In this document: positions 33,283 to 45,988 of the stretch, piece by piece
How positions within the stretch are numbered: the first letter of the stretch is position 1
How the letters are laid out: each line of letters begins with the position of its first letter
Source: Hordeum vulgare subsp. vulgare
Taxonomy: Eukaryota > Streptophyta > Magnoliopsida > Poales > Poaceae
Direction: 5' to 3'
Assembly: GCF_904849725.1 (NCBI RefSeq)
Contig: NC_058518.1
Location: 11,304,147-11,368,146 of the forward strand
DNA length: 64,000 nt
Translations under genes and position numbers: made by a program
The notes under the pieces: generated by a model
The model's database searches: none
The model's input: the letters and a program-made list of their open reading frames with translations, nothing else
Told to the model about the DNA's origin: nothing

Positions 33283-34114
33283 GTGCTCAATGGAACGAGA
33301 TGGCAGCAATGCTTCGTCCTAGGAGAGGTGATTGGATGGTGAGAGGATGGTGAGTGATTAGACGTGGAATATTAGGGATGCAAATTTGAAGGCTTGAGGA
33401 TATCATCTGACTCTACATATTTTAACCAAATAAATTATATTTCAAATATGATGTGAATTCAGAAAATCTAGTTTATTTAGTTAAACTTAAGAGGGTCGGA
33501 GGGTGCGCTCAAGTATCCAAATTTGCATGTGTATGGATAGTGACAGGTTCAGTTGGATTCTTCCATTTTTATGCACCGTGAGGGACAGTTCGCCTCTGTT
33601 ACTATTTTAATACCGGTTTGGGGACCCGACATTAGGCCCTATAGGGTGCTACTTTAACAAAACAATATTTTATTACTAGTACTTAGTAACAAATATAGTT
33701 CTATACCCTATATATTCTCATTTCATTTTCATTTTTCCTACCTACTTTTATTTCAGTTCCATCTGAATTTGTTCTTGCGTTTCAAATCTGTAGAGCATGC
33801 ACGATAATATGTTGTGTCTTAGAGAAATTCCATGTCAGAACCCTCAACTTACCACTTGGATTATATGGTTATTCAAAGAGTCAAGTTTGATTATCCATCG
33901 TATAATCATATTAGGCAAGAAAAATATAAAGTTACTTCAGAGAAAATAGTGTCTCAAACAATCTTCTCATTTATATAGTGCTATGTCAAACGGACACACA
34001 CAAGCTTACAAACTTAATCCCACTCAAGCTATACCTATCTGGATATGACTACATAAAGTGGAGCATCACAAACTAAATTCCAAAAAGAGGCAAAATCTAG
34101 ATTAATGTGTGTAG
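33283..34114. other. Upstream spacer of copy 3
   Basis: It aligns with 49326-50105 upstream of copy 4. No gene is visible. Confidence 0.65.
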
Positions 34115-34137
34115 TGTAAAGTGAAAAAATGAGTCAT
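34115..34137 (+). promoter_or_regulatory. Endosperm box of copy 3
   Basis: Prolamin box TGTAAAG (34115-34121) and GCN4-like TGAGTCAT (34130-34137), about 318 bp before the ATG. Confidence 0.82.
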
Positions 34138-34327
34138 CATTCATTATCCAGCATGCCTTACAACCAGATGATATGTGCAACAAAAAGCAACTATGATGAG
34201 CAATCCAAAATCACACAAGTAAAGTAGTACTACCAAACACAACATACCAAACGATTAGTTGGATAATCTTAGGAGTACTTTTTCAAAAAGCAAGGGCAAG
34301 GATGAAATTATACCATACCATGACAGC

Positions 34328-34335
34328 TATAAATA
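34328..34335 (+). promoter_or_regulatory. TATA box of copy 3
   Basis: Intact TATAAATA, 105 bp before the ATG. Confidence 0.75.
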
Positions 34336-34432
34336 AACATGCACCATCATGGTTGCCCTCCATCATCCAAACTTCACACACCAAGATCAGAAACATCAAT
34401 TCCAAAAAAGCAATAGTAACCACAAATCCAAC

Positions 34433-35668
34433 ATGAAGACCTTCCTCACCGTTGTCCTCCTTGCCATGGTGATGAGCATCGTCACTACCGCTAGGCAACT
34501 AAACCCTAGCAGCCAAGAGTTGCAATCACCACAGCAACCATTTCTGAAACAACAATCATATCTGCAGCAGCCATATCCATAAAACCCATATCTACCGCAA
34601 CAACCATTTCCAGTGCAGCAACCATTTCCCACACCCCAACAATATTTCCCCTATCTACCAGAGGAATTGTTTCCCCAATATCAAATACCAACCCCCCTAC
34701 AACCACAACAACCATTCCCCCAACAACCACAACAACCTCTTCCTCGGCCCCAACAACCATTCCCGTGGCAACCACAACAACCATTTCCCCAGCCCCAAGA
34801 ACCAATTCCCCAGCAACCACAACAACCATTCCCCCAGCAACCACAACAAATAATTCCCGAGCAACCACAACAACCATTCCCCCAGCAACCACAACAACCT
34901 TTTCCTCAGACCCAACAACCATTCCCCTCGCAACCACAACAACCATTGCCCCAACCCCAACAACCAATTCCCTACCAACCACAAGAACCATTCACCCAGC
35001 AACCACAACAAATAATACCCCAGCAACCACAACAACCATTTCCCCAGCAACCGCAAGAACCTTTTCCTCAGCCCCAACAACCATTTCCCCAGCAACCACA
35101 ACAACCATTTCCCCAACCTGAACAACCATTTCCCCAGCAACCACAACAACCATTCCCCTGGCAACCACAACAACCATTTCCGCAGCCCCAACAACCAATT
35201 GTGCAGCAACCACAACAACCAGTCTCGCGGCAACCGCAACAAATAATTCCCCAGCAACCACAACAACCATTCCCTCTGCAACCACAACAACCATTCCCCA
35301 AACAACCACAACAACCATTTCCCCAACAACCACAACAAATAATTTTCGAGCAACCCCAACAATCATAGCCTCTGCAACCTCAACAGCCATTTCCCCAACC
35401 CCAACTAGTCCCCCAGCAGTGACCCCAACAAGCATCCCCCCTACAACCGCAACAACCATTTCCCCAGGAATCAGAACAAATAATTCCCCAACAATCATTC
35501 CCTCTACAACCACAACCATTCCCCCAACAACCACAACAACCATTTCCCCAACCCCAACAACCATTCCACCAACAAGCAGAATTAATAATTCCCCAGCAAC
35601 CTCAAAAACCATTCCCTCTGCAGCCACAGCAACCATATACACAACAAACCATCTGGAGTATGGTATAG
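34433..35668 (+). pseudogene. Hor1: C-hordein copy 3, three in-frame stops
   Basis: The frame from ATG 34433 to the terminal TAG at 35666-35668 stays in phase (411 codons) and ends TIWSMV, a C-hordein tail. It has TAA at 34580-34582 (codon 50, CAA mutated; copy 4 has CAA), TAG at 35366-35368, and TGA at 35420-35422 (copy 4 has CGA). Mature N-terminus RQLNPSSQEL, then a non-repetitive segment ([14 protein letters not shown]) and octapeptide repeats. The central open part from 34583 to 35365 is 261 codons. Promoter elements and poly(A) signal are intact, so it may be transcribed, but nonsense-mediated decay is expected. Confidence 0.9.
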
Positions 35669-35758
35669 TCGTCAGGGGCCAATGAAGCAAAAAGTTGTAA
35701 TACTAAATGGGTGGATCATCATCCTTTAGTCAACGGAGTGTTTAATGTAATGATGATA

Positions 35759-35764
35759 AATAAA
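35759..35764 (+). terminator. Poly(A) signal of copy 3
   Basis: AATAAA about 90 bp after the terminal stop. The corresponding region is deleted in copy 4. Confidence 0.6.
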
Positions 35765-37062
35765 GTGATGTGCACCATCATGTGTAACCCCGACCTATAC
35801 TAGTTCAAATGAGAATAAAAGTCAAAGAAAGTTCTTGTCACAAGGACAGTGCTGGTAATTATTTAATTCACGCCATATTTAGATTTTCATCCCTAACTAC
35901 AATTTGAGTTACATGCATTATCTGCAATTTATGAAGTGAAGTCCTATGAGCCTAACATAATTAATGGTTGAAAGCTTGGTTTGAATTGAATTATTAGCAA
36001 ATAAAGAGTAAGGAATAATTGCAAATTATCTCTTCGATGTCTAGCCATATGAATTGTGTGACCTTATCGTTCGCAATGATTCTAGATTGTACATATACAT
36101 TTTTCTAATTGTTGACCGACATATGAAGCAACATATGCTTAAACATATGGTGACCGACCACTGGTCTCGGTGTAAATCTCACTAGCAGCTTTATATCGAA
36201 GGGAGTGAGATGATGATGACTTCGTGTTAAATTTTGTAGTTATTTAAATAGTTTCTTTAATGGACCGGTTGCTCATATTAGGAAATGGGCTTGCGCCATA
36301 TCGAGTTCTTGGAAATAGACAAGATGAAGGGATGATTGAATTTATTCCTTCTATTTCTCCTGCACATGTAACTTGAGATTGAATATGGTAGCATTACAAG
36401 TTACTAATAGAAGTTCCATTAGACTAATTATGTCCACCTAGTATAGCTACCCAATGGTCAGAAGCTTTTATTAAAATTAGTGTTGGTCACACTAAAATGA
36501 ATATATTATGGGTGAAATATCAGTCATCAAAAATAGCACTTGCAATGAACGACAAGCTCCCCTCTTTGATGGTAGTGATCACTTTTATATTATCCTCATG
36601 GATCTCAAGTTTATTGCATCCGCTCATATATGCAAGATTTATACCAAACCTCCAGGATAAGGCCTCTACTATAGAAGCATTATAACTAGAATCAACCTTA
36701 TCATTTGTATCTGCATTGAATTTCACATTGTTACCCTTTATCACCGCTCCAACAACACCCTGATATGAGTCAAGGATCAAACGATGCATCTATGTTGAGT
36801 TTCGCATGGTCTCTTTGGGATAGTATCTGCTTCGCATTTTATGCAACTCTAGAAATTATGATAGCTATATAATCTTTAAAATGTACGCCGAATTTGTGAA
36901 TGCTTTTTTTTGGGTTGTTGTATATTTAGCAATATTCAACCATCAATCATGTACTGCTGCAGGTATGAGTCTATTTATGTTTTCTTTGAGGAAATGAGAC
37001 TAATCATGTTGCTTTAGAGAAAAACTTATGAATACAAATGAATAAACCAAGCAGCTTCTTGG
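35765..37062. other. Downstream spacer of copy 3
   Basis: It is related to the blocks after copies 1, 2 and 4. About 160 bp near 36066-36230 are absent after copies 1 and 2; part of this stretch is the right partner of the deletion in copy 4. It contains the RNase H-like relic. Confidence 0.6.
36520..36789 (-). pseudogene. RNase H-like relic, unit 3
   Basis: The 89-codon antisense frame extends further upstream than in units 1 and 2, adding GVVGAVIKGNN, which fits the first strand of an RNase H-like fold. The catalytic DGS-type motif is not present. Confidence 0.5.
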
Positions 37063-37584
37063 TTGTCAAAGCATATTCTGAGAAGGGCTATGTGCATTAT
37101 TGGGAATAATCTTGTAAGCCACAGCTTGGCAGCAAGGTACACGGGACTCGGGGCGACCCTTGACGATGCAGCCATGGTGAAGAAACTGCTCGACACCGTG
37201 TCGGACCGGCTATACACCACGGTGGACGTCATAGAGAAGTTCTGCGACGCTCATGCGTTCGTTTAGGTGCTCGGGCGGTTGAAAGCGTTCGAGGAGCGGA
37301 GGTAGCAATGCACACACGTCGGCGGCGAGCGGGCAGATGGGCAGCTGATGCTCACGACAGCCCAATGGGAGGCGCGGCGGTGACAGAAGGACGACGGCTC
37401 CGACGACTACGGGGTATCGAGCAAATCTTCGGGCAGCTGGAAGAAGAGGCGCAGGCACAACTACAACAGTGGGCACCAGAGCCACTTCAAGCGCGACTGT
37501 CCCAAACAGTGGAAGGTGCCGGCAGCGGAGCAGGCGTTGCAGGCAGACGTCGGCGATGACTTCGGCGGGCTGGGACTCCTCTAG
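37063..37584 (+). pseudogene. Copia-type gag relic, unit 3
   Basis: A UBN2-like gag region (ARYTGLGATLDDAAMVKKLL, RLYTTVDVIEKF) is followed in the same frame by a basic segment and a ruined zinc knuckle (NSGHQSHFKRDC). In-frame stops at 37264-37266 and in AGGTAG just after, plus a TGA further on, break it. It ends at TAG 37582-37584. The first two stops are shared with unit 4 and so predate the duplication. No protease or pol follows. Confidence 0.65.
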
Positions 37585-37801
37585 TCCGTAGCTTAGGGGG
37601 TGTTGGAAAAGGTTGTAAGCCACGACCAGGCCGGCTCGGGCGTGTGTGTGTGAGCGCGCCGGGCTGAATCAAGTGCGGCCATGGCAGGTGACTCGGGCGT
37701 GTCGGGTGCATGCGTGTGTGGCAGCGTGTACGGGGAAGTCCTTGCGGATGCGCAGGGTGTGCGTGAGAATAGGTCTCTATGGCCGAGGCTTGACCTATAT
37801 C
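37585..37801 (+). other. Possible Copia LTR start after the gag relic, unit 3
   Basis: A purine run (GTAGCTTAGGGGG) is followed at once by TGTTGGAAAAGG, which looks like a polypurine tract and an LTR start. The matching second LTR is not in the window. Confidence 0.4.
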
Positions 37802-37987
37802 CAGTGGCGGAGGCAGGGGTGCTGGCAAGGGTCGTGGCTCCCCCTATGCTCTCACAAATACACCTATATGTAGTCCTAATCCTCCATTTGTCAAACACAA
37901 TTAGCTAGCTTTAGGTGATTTGGGCCCCTCTATTATTATATGACATATTTTGGCCCCTTCTATATTCAGTTTCTGACTCCACCACTT
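37802..37987. mobile_element. hAT-like MITE, unit 3
   Basis: These 186 bp begin CAGTGGCGGAGGCAGG and end in a decayed CTGACTCCACCACTT. The 8-bp flanks are CCTATATC and CATGTGTC; the unit 4 copy shows the target duplication more clearly. It is non-coding. Confidence 0.6.
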
Positions 37988-38329
37988 CATGTGTCTGACT
38001 CATGTATGGGCATAGTCTGAATTGTGTCTGACTAGTGTACAGGCCACGTATGGGTTGCGTACGGGAGCCTCTTGCCGCGCGTCTCCTCGCACAGTGCCAC
38101 GTGTCCGGCTGGGTGGGGGCAGCAGGAAAAATTCTCCTCCCAAATGAAAAAATTCCAGTGGGGCAACCCGAGGAGGCCGAAAAAATGCCTCCTGGGACAC
38201 AGCGAGTGGAGTGATGGAAAGATATGGAAAGCATAGGCCATGGTGCGGTGATGAAAAGATATGGATGACATCCATCATGTAGTAGTTACACACTAGAGCA
38301 ACACAAAACTAGCTCCAATTCATCAATAT
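37988..38329. other. Spacer after the MITE, unit 3
   Basis: It matches 53531-53869. It is probably remnant LTR sequence of the Copia gag relic. No gene is seen. Confidence 0.45.
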
Positions 38330-39315
38330 AATGTAGGCATGTATTCTATATATAGTCATATGTGCTTGCAATAAGCACTTGCGTAATCTTTTGTCCTACC
38401 CTCTCATGGAAGCGGGGTCCTATTGGAAAACAAGGGATATTAAGGCATCCTTTTGATATATAAATGGAACAAATCATTACCACATGGTGAATACATGAAT
38501 TCCTCAAACTACGGCAATCACCAGAAAGAATCCCAATTATTGTCACCTTGGGGTATGCGGATCAAGACACATAATAGGTGCATACAGCTTGCAAGATAGG
38601 ATCTGAATCACTCTTATATTCATGAAAACATAATAGGTTCAGATCTGAAATCATGGCACTCGAGCCTTAGTGACAAGCATTAAGCATAGCAAAGTAATAG
38701 CAACATAAATCTCAGAACATAGTGGATACTAGGGATCAAGCCCTATCAAATTAACTCGATTACATGATCAATTCCATCCACACACATCACCGACTAGCAA
38801 GCCTACAAAGGAATTACTCACTCCCGGTGGTGAGAATCATGGAATTGTTAATGGATAAGGGTTGGTGATGACGAGTGCGATGAATCCCCCTCCCTGGAGC
38901 CCTAAACAGACTACACATCAGCCCTCCGGAAGAGGAACAGGAGGTGGCCACGGCTCCGTCTCGTAGATCGCAATGAAAACTTCTCTTTGATTTTTCTCTG
39001 AATATGTTAACTTATAGAACCGGAGATATGGTCGGGGGAGCCTCGTAGGCCCCACCAAGAAATAGTGCGCAGCCTAGGGGGCGGCCTCACCGTGTTGCCT
39101 CGTGGCCACAGGGACCCCTCGGTGGGTCTTTGCTTCATAAATCATTATAATTCCTAGTACAATTTCATAAAAAGTGTCGTCCAATTCCGAGAACTTTTAT
39201 TTATGCACAAAAATAACACCAAGGTAGTTCGGATTAGTTTCATTCAAATCATGAAAAATAGAGTCCAAAACAAGAGTAGAAGAGTTTGGAAAAGTAGATA
39301 CATTGGAAATGTATC
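38330..39315 (-). mobile_element. LTR remnant C, unit 3
   Basis: An Athila-type LTR on the - strand ending AATGTATCA at 39315; same type as fragment B and remnant D. The unit 4 counterpart begins near 53870 and is cut by the BARE-like array. The left boundary is approximate. Confidence 0.65.
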
Positions 39316-39422
39316 AGCCATCGACAAGCAGGAACACCCCTAGACTGTCATTATGGTTTGATAATTGTTACAGAATGCGGACGGCTAGGCTGAGGCACTG
39401 CATATGTAGGGTGAAGATGGTT
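39316..39422. repeat. Spacer fragment between LTR ends, unit 4
   Basis: Paralogue of 24921-25026 and of 49075-49180. Confidence 0.6.
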
Positions 39423-39477
39423 CAGATCTGAAATGATGGCTCTTGGGCCCTAATGGCAAGCATTAAGCATGCGAAGG
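39423..39477 (-). mobile_element. LTR remnant D, unit 4, left part
   Basis: It aligns with 25027-25080 and continues at 47533 after E3. It ends in GAAGG, the left target duplication of E3 (right copy CAAGG). Confidence 0.65.
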
Positions 39478-41021
39478 TGCTGTCCCACAGACAACAGCGC
39501 CAGAAATTGACACGTTGACAGAGGCTGGGCTTGCGTTGGTTCTTCCCTTGAAGAGGAAAGGGTGATGCAGCACAGGATCAGTAAGTATTTACCTCAGTTC
39601 GAAAACCAAGGTATCGATCCAGAAGGAGGGTCTCGTCAAGTCCAGACTACCTGCGCAAACACAAACAAGCTTGCACCCAACGCTTCAAAGGGGTTGTCAA
39701 TCCCTTCAAGATTGTTTGCAAAGTGAGATCTGATGGCGGAAAGTACAACGAAGTAAAAAGTGTAACACTGAAAATATGGTGTGGAGTAGACCCTGGGGGC
39801 CATAGTGTTCACTAGAGGCTTCTCTCAAAATAGCAAGTATTACGGTGGGTGAACAAATTACTGTCGAGCAATTGATAGAACCGCGCAAAGTCATGACGAT
39901 ATCTAACGCAATGATCATGCATATAGGCATCACGTCCGAGACAAATAGACAGATACTTCCTGCATCTACTACTATTACTCCACACATCGACCGCTATCCA
40001 GCATGCATCTAGTGTATTGACTTCATGACGAACAGAGTAACGCTTTAAGCAAGATGACATGATGTAGAGGGATAATCTCAAACCAATGATGAAAACCCCA
40101 TCTTTTTACCCTTGATGGAAACAACATGATGCATGCCTCGCTACCCCTTCTGTCACTGGGTGAGGTCACCGCACGGTATGAACCCAAAACCAAGCACTTC
40201 TCCCATTGCAAGAATCATAGATCTAGTTGGCCAGACAAAACCCACAACTCGAAGAGAATTACAAGGATATGAAATCATGCATAAGAGAGATCAGAAGAAA
40301 CTCAAATAAGATTCATAGCTAATCTGATCATAAATCCACAATTCATTGGATCTCGACAAACACACCGCAAAAGAATATTACATCGGATAGATCTCCTTGA
40401 AGATCATGGAGAACTTTGTATTGAAGATACAAGAGAGAGAAGAAGCCATCTAGTTACTAGCTATGAACCCGTAGGTCTATGGTGAACTACTCACGCACCA
40501 TCGGAGAGGTCATGGTGTTGATGGAGAAGCCCTCCGTGTCCGAATCCCCCTCCGGCAGGGCACCAGGACGTGCCCCAGATGGGATCTTGCGGCTAGAGAA
40601 GCTTGCGGCGGCGGAAAAGCGATTGCGATGACCTCCTGATTTTTTCTAGAATTTATGGGATTATATAGGCGAAAGACCTAGGTCAAGGGACCTCCAGGGG
40701 GCCCACAAGCCTGGATGGCACCCCCCCTGGCCGCGGGGTGGGGGCTTGTGGGGCCCCTGGGGCTCCCCTGCCTTGGCTCCCAAGTTCCCCGATCTTCTTC
40801 CGTTCCAAAAAAATCTTTTCGGGGATTTTCTTCCGTTTGGACTCCATTTCAAAATCTCCTCTGAAAGGGGTCAAAAACATGGAAAAAATAGGAACTGACA
40901 CTTGGCACTGAGTTAATAAGTTTGTCCCAAAAAGTATATAAAAGGCATACAAAACATCCAAAGTTTGACAAGATAACAGCATGAAACCATCAAAAATTAT
41001 AGATATGTTGGAGACATATCA
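39478..41021 (-). repeat. E3 3' LTR
   Basis: 1544 bp from TGCTGTCCCACAG to GACATATCA; pairs with 45989-47532. Confidence 0.9.
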
Positions 41022-41022
41022 A

Positions 41023-41037
41023 GCATCCCCAAGCTTA
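41023..41037 (-). other. E3 polypurine tract
   Basis: GCATCCCCAAGCTTA beside the 3' LTR. Copies recur at 43000-43014 and 43055-43069. Confidence 0.75.
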
Positions 41038-43707
41038 ACTCTTGCTCGTCCTCGAGTAGGGAAGTGATAAAGAATGAATTTCTGATGTGGAATGCTACCT
41101 AGCATAGTTGTACTTTGCAACTTCTTTCATGTGACATGAATGTTCAGATCCGTAAGATTCAAAACAATAGTTTGCTATTGACATGAAAACAGTAGTACTT
41201 CAAGCAAACTAGCAAAGTAATCATGAACTTTCAAAATAACAAGGCCAAAGAAAGTTATCCCTACAAAATCATATAGTCTGGATATGCTCCATCATCCTCA
41301 CACAACTAATGTAAATCATGCACAACCCCGGAATTGGCCAAGTAATTGTTTTGGCACTCTTACTTTCTCAAACTTTTTATAACTATCATGCAATACATGA
41401 GCGCGAGCCATGGATATAGCACTATAGGTGGAATAGAGTGTGGTGGTGGTTCTGAGACAAAAAGGAGGAGATGGTCACATTGACTCGGCGTATCAATAGG
41501 CTATGGAGATGCCCATTAATAGATATCAATGTGAATGAGTAGGGATTGCCATACAAGAGATGCACTAGAGCTATAAGTATGTGAAAGCTCAAGAGGAAAA
41601 CTAGTGGGTGTGCATCCAACTTGTTTGCTCACGAAGACCTAGGGAAAATTTGAGGAAGCCCATCATTGGAATATACAAGCCAAGTTATATAATGAAGATT
41701 CCCACTAGCATATGGTAGTGACAAAGCAAGAAGCTCTCAATCATGAAGAACATGGTGCTAACATGAAGCACAAGTGTGGAAAAAGATAGTAGCATTGTCC
41801 CTTCTCTCTTTTTCTCTCTTTTTCAGTTGGGCTCTTAGGCCTCTCTTTTTTCTCTTTTTTCTTTTCTCTCTTTTTTGTTTTTGAGCTCTTTGGCCTCTTC
41901 TTTTTTTTCCTCACATGGGACAATGCTCTAATAATGATGATCATCACACTTTTATTTACTCACAGCTCAAAGATCACAATGTTGATGACTCCATAGGAAA
42001 TGCCTCCGGCAGTGTACCGGGATGTGCAAGGATCTAGCATGGCGTATGACGTTGAAACATATCTCTAGCTATCTTACGATCATGCAATGGCAATATGAGA
42101 GTGACGGCACAAGTCATGAGACGGAACGGTGGGAGTTGCATGGCAATATATCTCGGAATGGCTATGAAAATGCCATAGTAGGTAGGTATGGTGGCTGTTT
42201 TGAGGAAGAAATTTGGTGGGTTTGTGCACCGACGAGAATTGCGCTGCACTAGAGAGGCTAGCAATGGTGGAAGGTGAAAGTGCATCTATACCATGGGCTC
42301 ACATTAGTCATGAAGAACTCACATACTTATTGTGAAAGTTTTTATTACTAATCGAAGCAAAGTGCTAAACGCATACTCCGAGGGGAAGGGTTGGTAGGTG
42401 TAAACCATTGTGCGATCCCGACCTCAACACAAAGGATGACAATCAATAGATCAATTATGCTCCGACTTCCTAACATACCGGTTCACCATACGTGCATGCT
42501 ACGTGAATCACTAAATTCAACACAAGTATTTCTAGATTCACAACACCCTACTAACATAACTCTCAATATTACCGAATCCACGTCTCAAAACTAATTGAGA
42601 GGAATCGAAACTTCTCTTTCTAATCAATGCACATGAAGATGGATGTTTTTGCATCCTCTTTGGGTACCTAGCACATTTGGGACTTCTTTCATAGCATAAG
42701 CCAACTACCAAATCATGCACCGTCGTGCTCTAAAGATATAAGTGAAGCACAAGATCAAAAGTATCTAGCTCAAAAGATATAAGTGAAGCAGTAGGAGCAT
42801 TCTAGCAAAATCACGATGAGTGCATGTCTCTCTCTCTCTCAAAAATGTGTGCAGCAAGGATGATTGTGACACAACAAAAAGAAAAGACTCCTAAGATGCA
42901 GGACGCTCCAAACAAAACACATATCATGTGGTCAATAAAAATATAGCTCCAAGTAGTGTACCGATGGATTGAAGACGAAAGAGGCGATGCCTTCTCGGGG
43001 CATCCCCAAGCTTAGGCTTTTTGGTGTCCTTAAATTTGCCTTGGGATGCCTGGGGCATCCCCAAGCTTGAGATATTTCCACTCCTTATCTCTTTGTCCAT
43101 GAGAACATCACCCAAAACTTGAAAACTTCACAACACAAAACTTAAACAGAAACTTGTGATAATATTAGTACAAGAAAACAAACTACCACTTTTTTTGGTA
43201 CTGTAGCAAACTTGAATTCCATCTATATTGATGATGGGCTACTGTATTCTCACTTTCCCATGGCTATTACCCCCCCCCTATACTATACTAAGCATAGTTT
43301 CATCAAAACAAGCAACCAACTCAACAAAAACAGAATCTGTCAAAAACAGACCAGTCTGTAGCAATCTGTATACTTCTGGTACCTCAAAACATCTGAAAAA
43401 TTACGACGGCCTAGGAAAAAGGCATATCAATCAGCAGCAAAAAGAATCAACTCAAAATATCTTTCTGAATAAAAATGAAAAATCATCTCGTGAGCGAAAA
43501 GTTTCTGTCTTTTTCCAGCAAGATCAAACAACCATTACCAAGACTAGTCATAAAGGCTTTGCTTGGCTCAAACACAAAAAACACAATCACAACAGAATTA
43601 TGAAAGTGTGGACGCAACAAAACAGAAAGAAAAACATAAATTCATTGGGTTGCCTCCCAACAAGCGCTATTGTTTAACGCCCTTAGCTAGGCATAGAAGC
43701 GATAGAA
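41038..43707 (-). other. Non-coding 3' region of E3
   Basis: It aligns with 5392-8042 of E1. It has no pol, a CT microsatellite near 42828, and two internal polypurine-tract-like motifs. Confidence 0.7.
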
Positions 43708-45780
43708 TCACGTATCGTCGTCTTTGGTGCTCAAACCATAAGTGGCCCTCATCATGGATTCATAAGGCAATCTTATTTTCTTTCTAGGAAAGTGTTACGT
43801 GCCCTTCCTTAAAGGAAATTGGAATATAATATTCCCTTCCTTCATATCGATGATAGCACCGATAGTCCTTAGGAAAGGTCTATCAAGAATAATAGGGCAT
43901 GTAGGATTCCAATCAATGTCAAGCACAATGAAATCCACGGGTACATAGTTCCTATTTGCAATAATAAGAACATCATTGATCCTTCCCATGGGTTTCTTGA
44001 TAGTAGAATCAACAAGATGCAAATTAAGAGAACACTCTTCAATCTCATTAAAACCCAGAACGTCACATAAAGACTTTGGAATCGCAGAAACACTAGCACC
44101 CAAATCACACAAAGCATTGCACTCATAGTTTTTGATTTTGATTTTGATGTTAGGTTCCCACTCACCATGAAGCTTTCTAGGGATAGAGACTTCCAATTCA
44201 AGTTTCTCTTCCAGAGCTTTTATCATAGCTTCGACGATATGATCGGTAAAGGCTTTGTTTTCGCTATAAGCGTGTGGAGAGTTTAACATGGATTGCATCA
44301 AAGAAATGCATTCAATCAAGGAGCAACTATCATAATTGAATTCCTTGAAATCCACGGTAGTAATTTCGTTACTACTCAAAGTTTTAACGTCTTCTACTCC
44401 ACTTTTAATGCTTTTAGCATCAAGATAGATGGACTCCGAATCATTGGGGCACTTTTCAACCAAAGTGGATTCATATCCAGCGCCATAATCATTAGGTTTG
44501 ACACCAGAAAACAAAGATTCAATGGGAGTCACACCAAGCACTTTAAGATCTTCGTGATTCTCATCACGAGAACACGCTTTTTTAAGCCATTCATGTCTAG
44601 CACGAATTTGGGCGGTTCTTTCTTGGCTCTCAATCATGAAAACGCGCATAGCTTTCAAAGTTTCATCCATGTTGATTTTTGGAGGAGCACATCTAACTTT
44701 CAAAGCATCAACATCACAAGAACTCCTATCAACGCTCTTAGCCAAATCATCAATTTTGAGTAGTTTTTCCTCTATGGACGCATTGAAAATCTTTTGAGAG
44801 TTGATGAACTCTTTGATATTACTCTCTAGATCAGAGGGTAATCTATTGTAATTTCCATGAGTATTGTTGTAGGAGTTGCCAAAGTTATTAGAGGAGTTAC
44901 TAGGAAAAGGCCTAGGAACATAGTTTCCTCTACAGGCATTGTTGTTGCCAAAGTTATTCCTACCAACAAAATTAACGTCCAAGCTAGCGTTACTACTCTT
45001 AATCAAAGAAGACAAGGGCATATCATTAGGATCCAAAGGAGCACTTCTACTAGCAACCAAATGCATTAACTCATCCATCTTAGCACTCAAGAGTTAATTT
45101 CTTCTATAGCATGTACCTTCTTACTAGAAGGTGACCTTTCAGTGTGCCACTGAGAGTAGTTTGTCATGATATTGTCTAAGAGATTTGGGGCTTCCCCTAA
45201 CGTGATTTCCATGAACGTTCCACCTGAGGCGGAGTCCAAGATATTTCTAGAAGCGAAATTCAAGCCAACGTAAAAGATTTGAATAATCATCCAAAGACTC
45301 AAGCCATGAGCGGGACAATTTCTAATCATTAATTTCATTCTCTCCCAAGCTTGTGCAACATGTTCGTGACCAAGTTGCTTGAAATTCATGATATCATTAC
45401 GGAGAGAGATGATCTTAGCCGGCGGAAAATACTTGGATATATAAGCATCTTTGCACTTATCCCAAGAATCGATACTATTTTTGGGCAAAGAAGAAAACCA
45501 AGTTTTTGCGCGATCTCGCAACGAGAAAGGAAAAAGCTTCAATTTAATCACGTCATTATCCACATCTTTTTTTTTGCATATCGCAAAGCTCAATGAAGGT
45601 ATTGAGATGGGATGCGGCATCTTCACTAGGAAGGCCAGAGAATTGCTCTTTCATAAGAAGATTCAGCAAAGCGGCATTGATTTCGTATGACTCCGCACTA
45701 GTGGCGGGAGAAATCGGAGTACTAGTAAAATCATTATTATTAGTATTCGAGAAGTCACAAAGTTTGGTGTTTTCGTTCAT
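43708..45780 (-). pseudogene. E3 gag-protease polyprotein, frameshifted
   Basis: The start ATG at 45780 (MNENTKLCDF) matches the E1 start. The frame breaks twice: near 45570, in a run of T, and near 45087, where GAG CAA GAG-like sequence has lost 2 bp compared with E1. A TAA in ACG-TAA near 43795 removes the last codons, which remain readable to TGA 43708-43710. The gag domain and the protease motif DLGASVSAIP with ILDRPF (ILGRPF in E1) are present. At the site of the E1 stop, E3 has an intact GAA codon. Confidence 0.85.
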
Positions 45781-45960
45781 GGTGACTTCAGCAAGCAAGC
45801 AAGCACACAAGTAAACAAAAAGCAGGCAAGAAAAATGGCGAACGAAAAAGGCAAACTGGTGAAGTGGGGGAGAGGAAAACGAGAGGCAACTGGCAAACAA
45901 AGTAAATGCAAGAGATGAGTTTGCGACACCTACTTGGATGATTTCTTGACTTGATCTTCC

Positions 45961-45978
45961 TCCCCGGCAACGGCGCTA
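45961..45978 (-). other. E3 primer-binding site (tRNA-Asp type)
   Basis: TCCCCGGCAACGGCGCTA, one mismatch to the 3' end of tRNA-Asp, 10 bp from the 5' LTR. Confidence 0.75.
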
Positions 45979-45988
45979 GAAATTCTTC

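Noticed and set aside
37593..38293. Arg/Pro/Thr-rich antisense frames
   Set aside because: They overlap the Copia gag relic and MITE, are not the coding frame and differ from the unit 4 copy.
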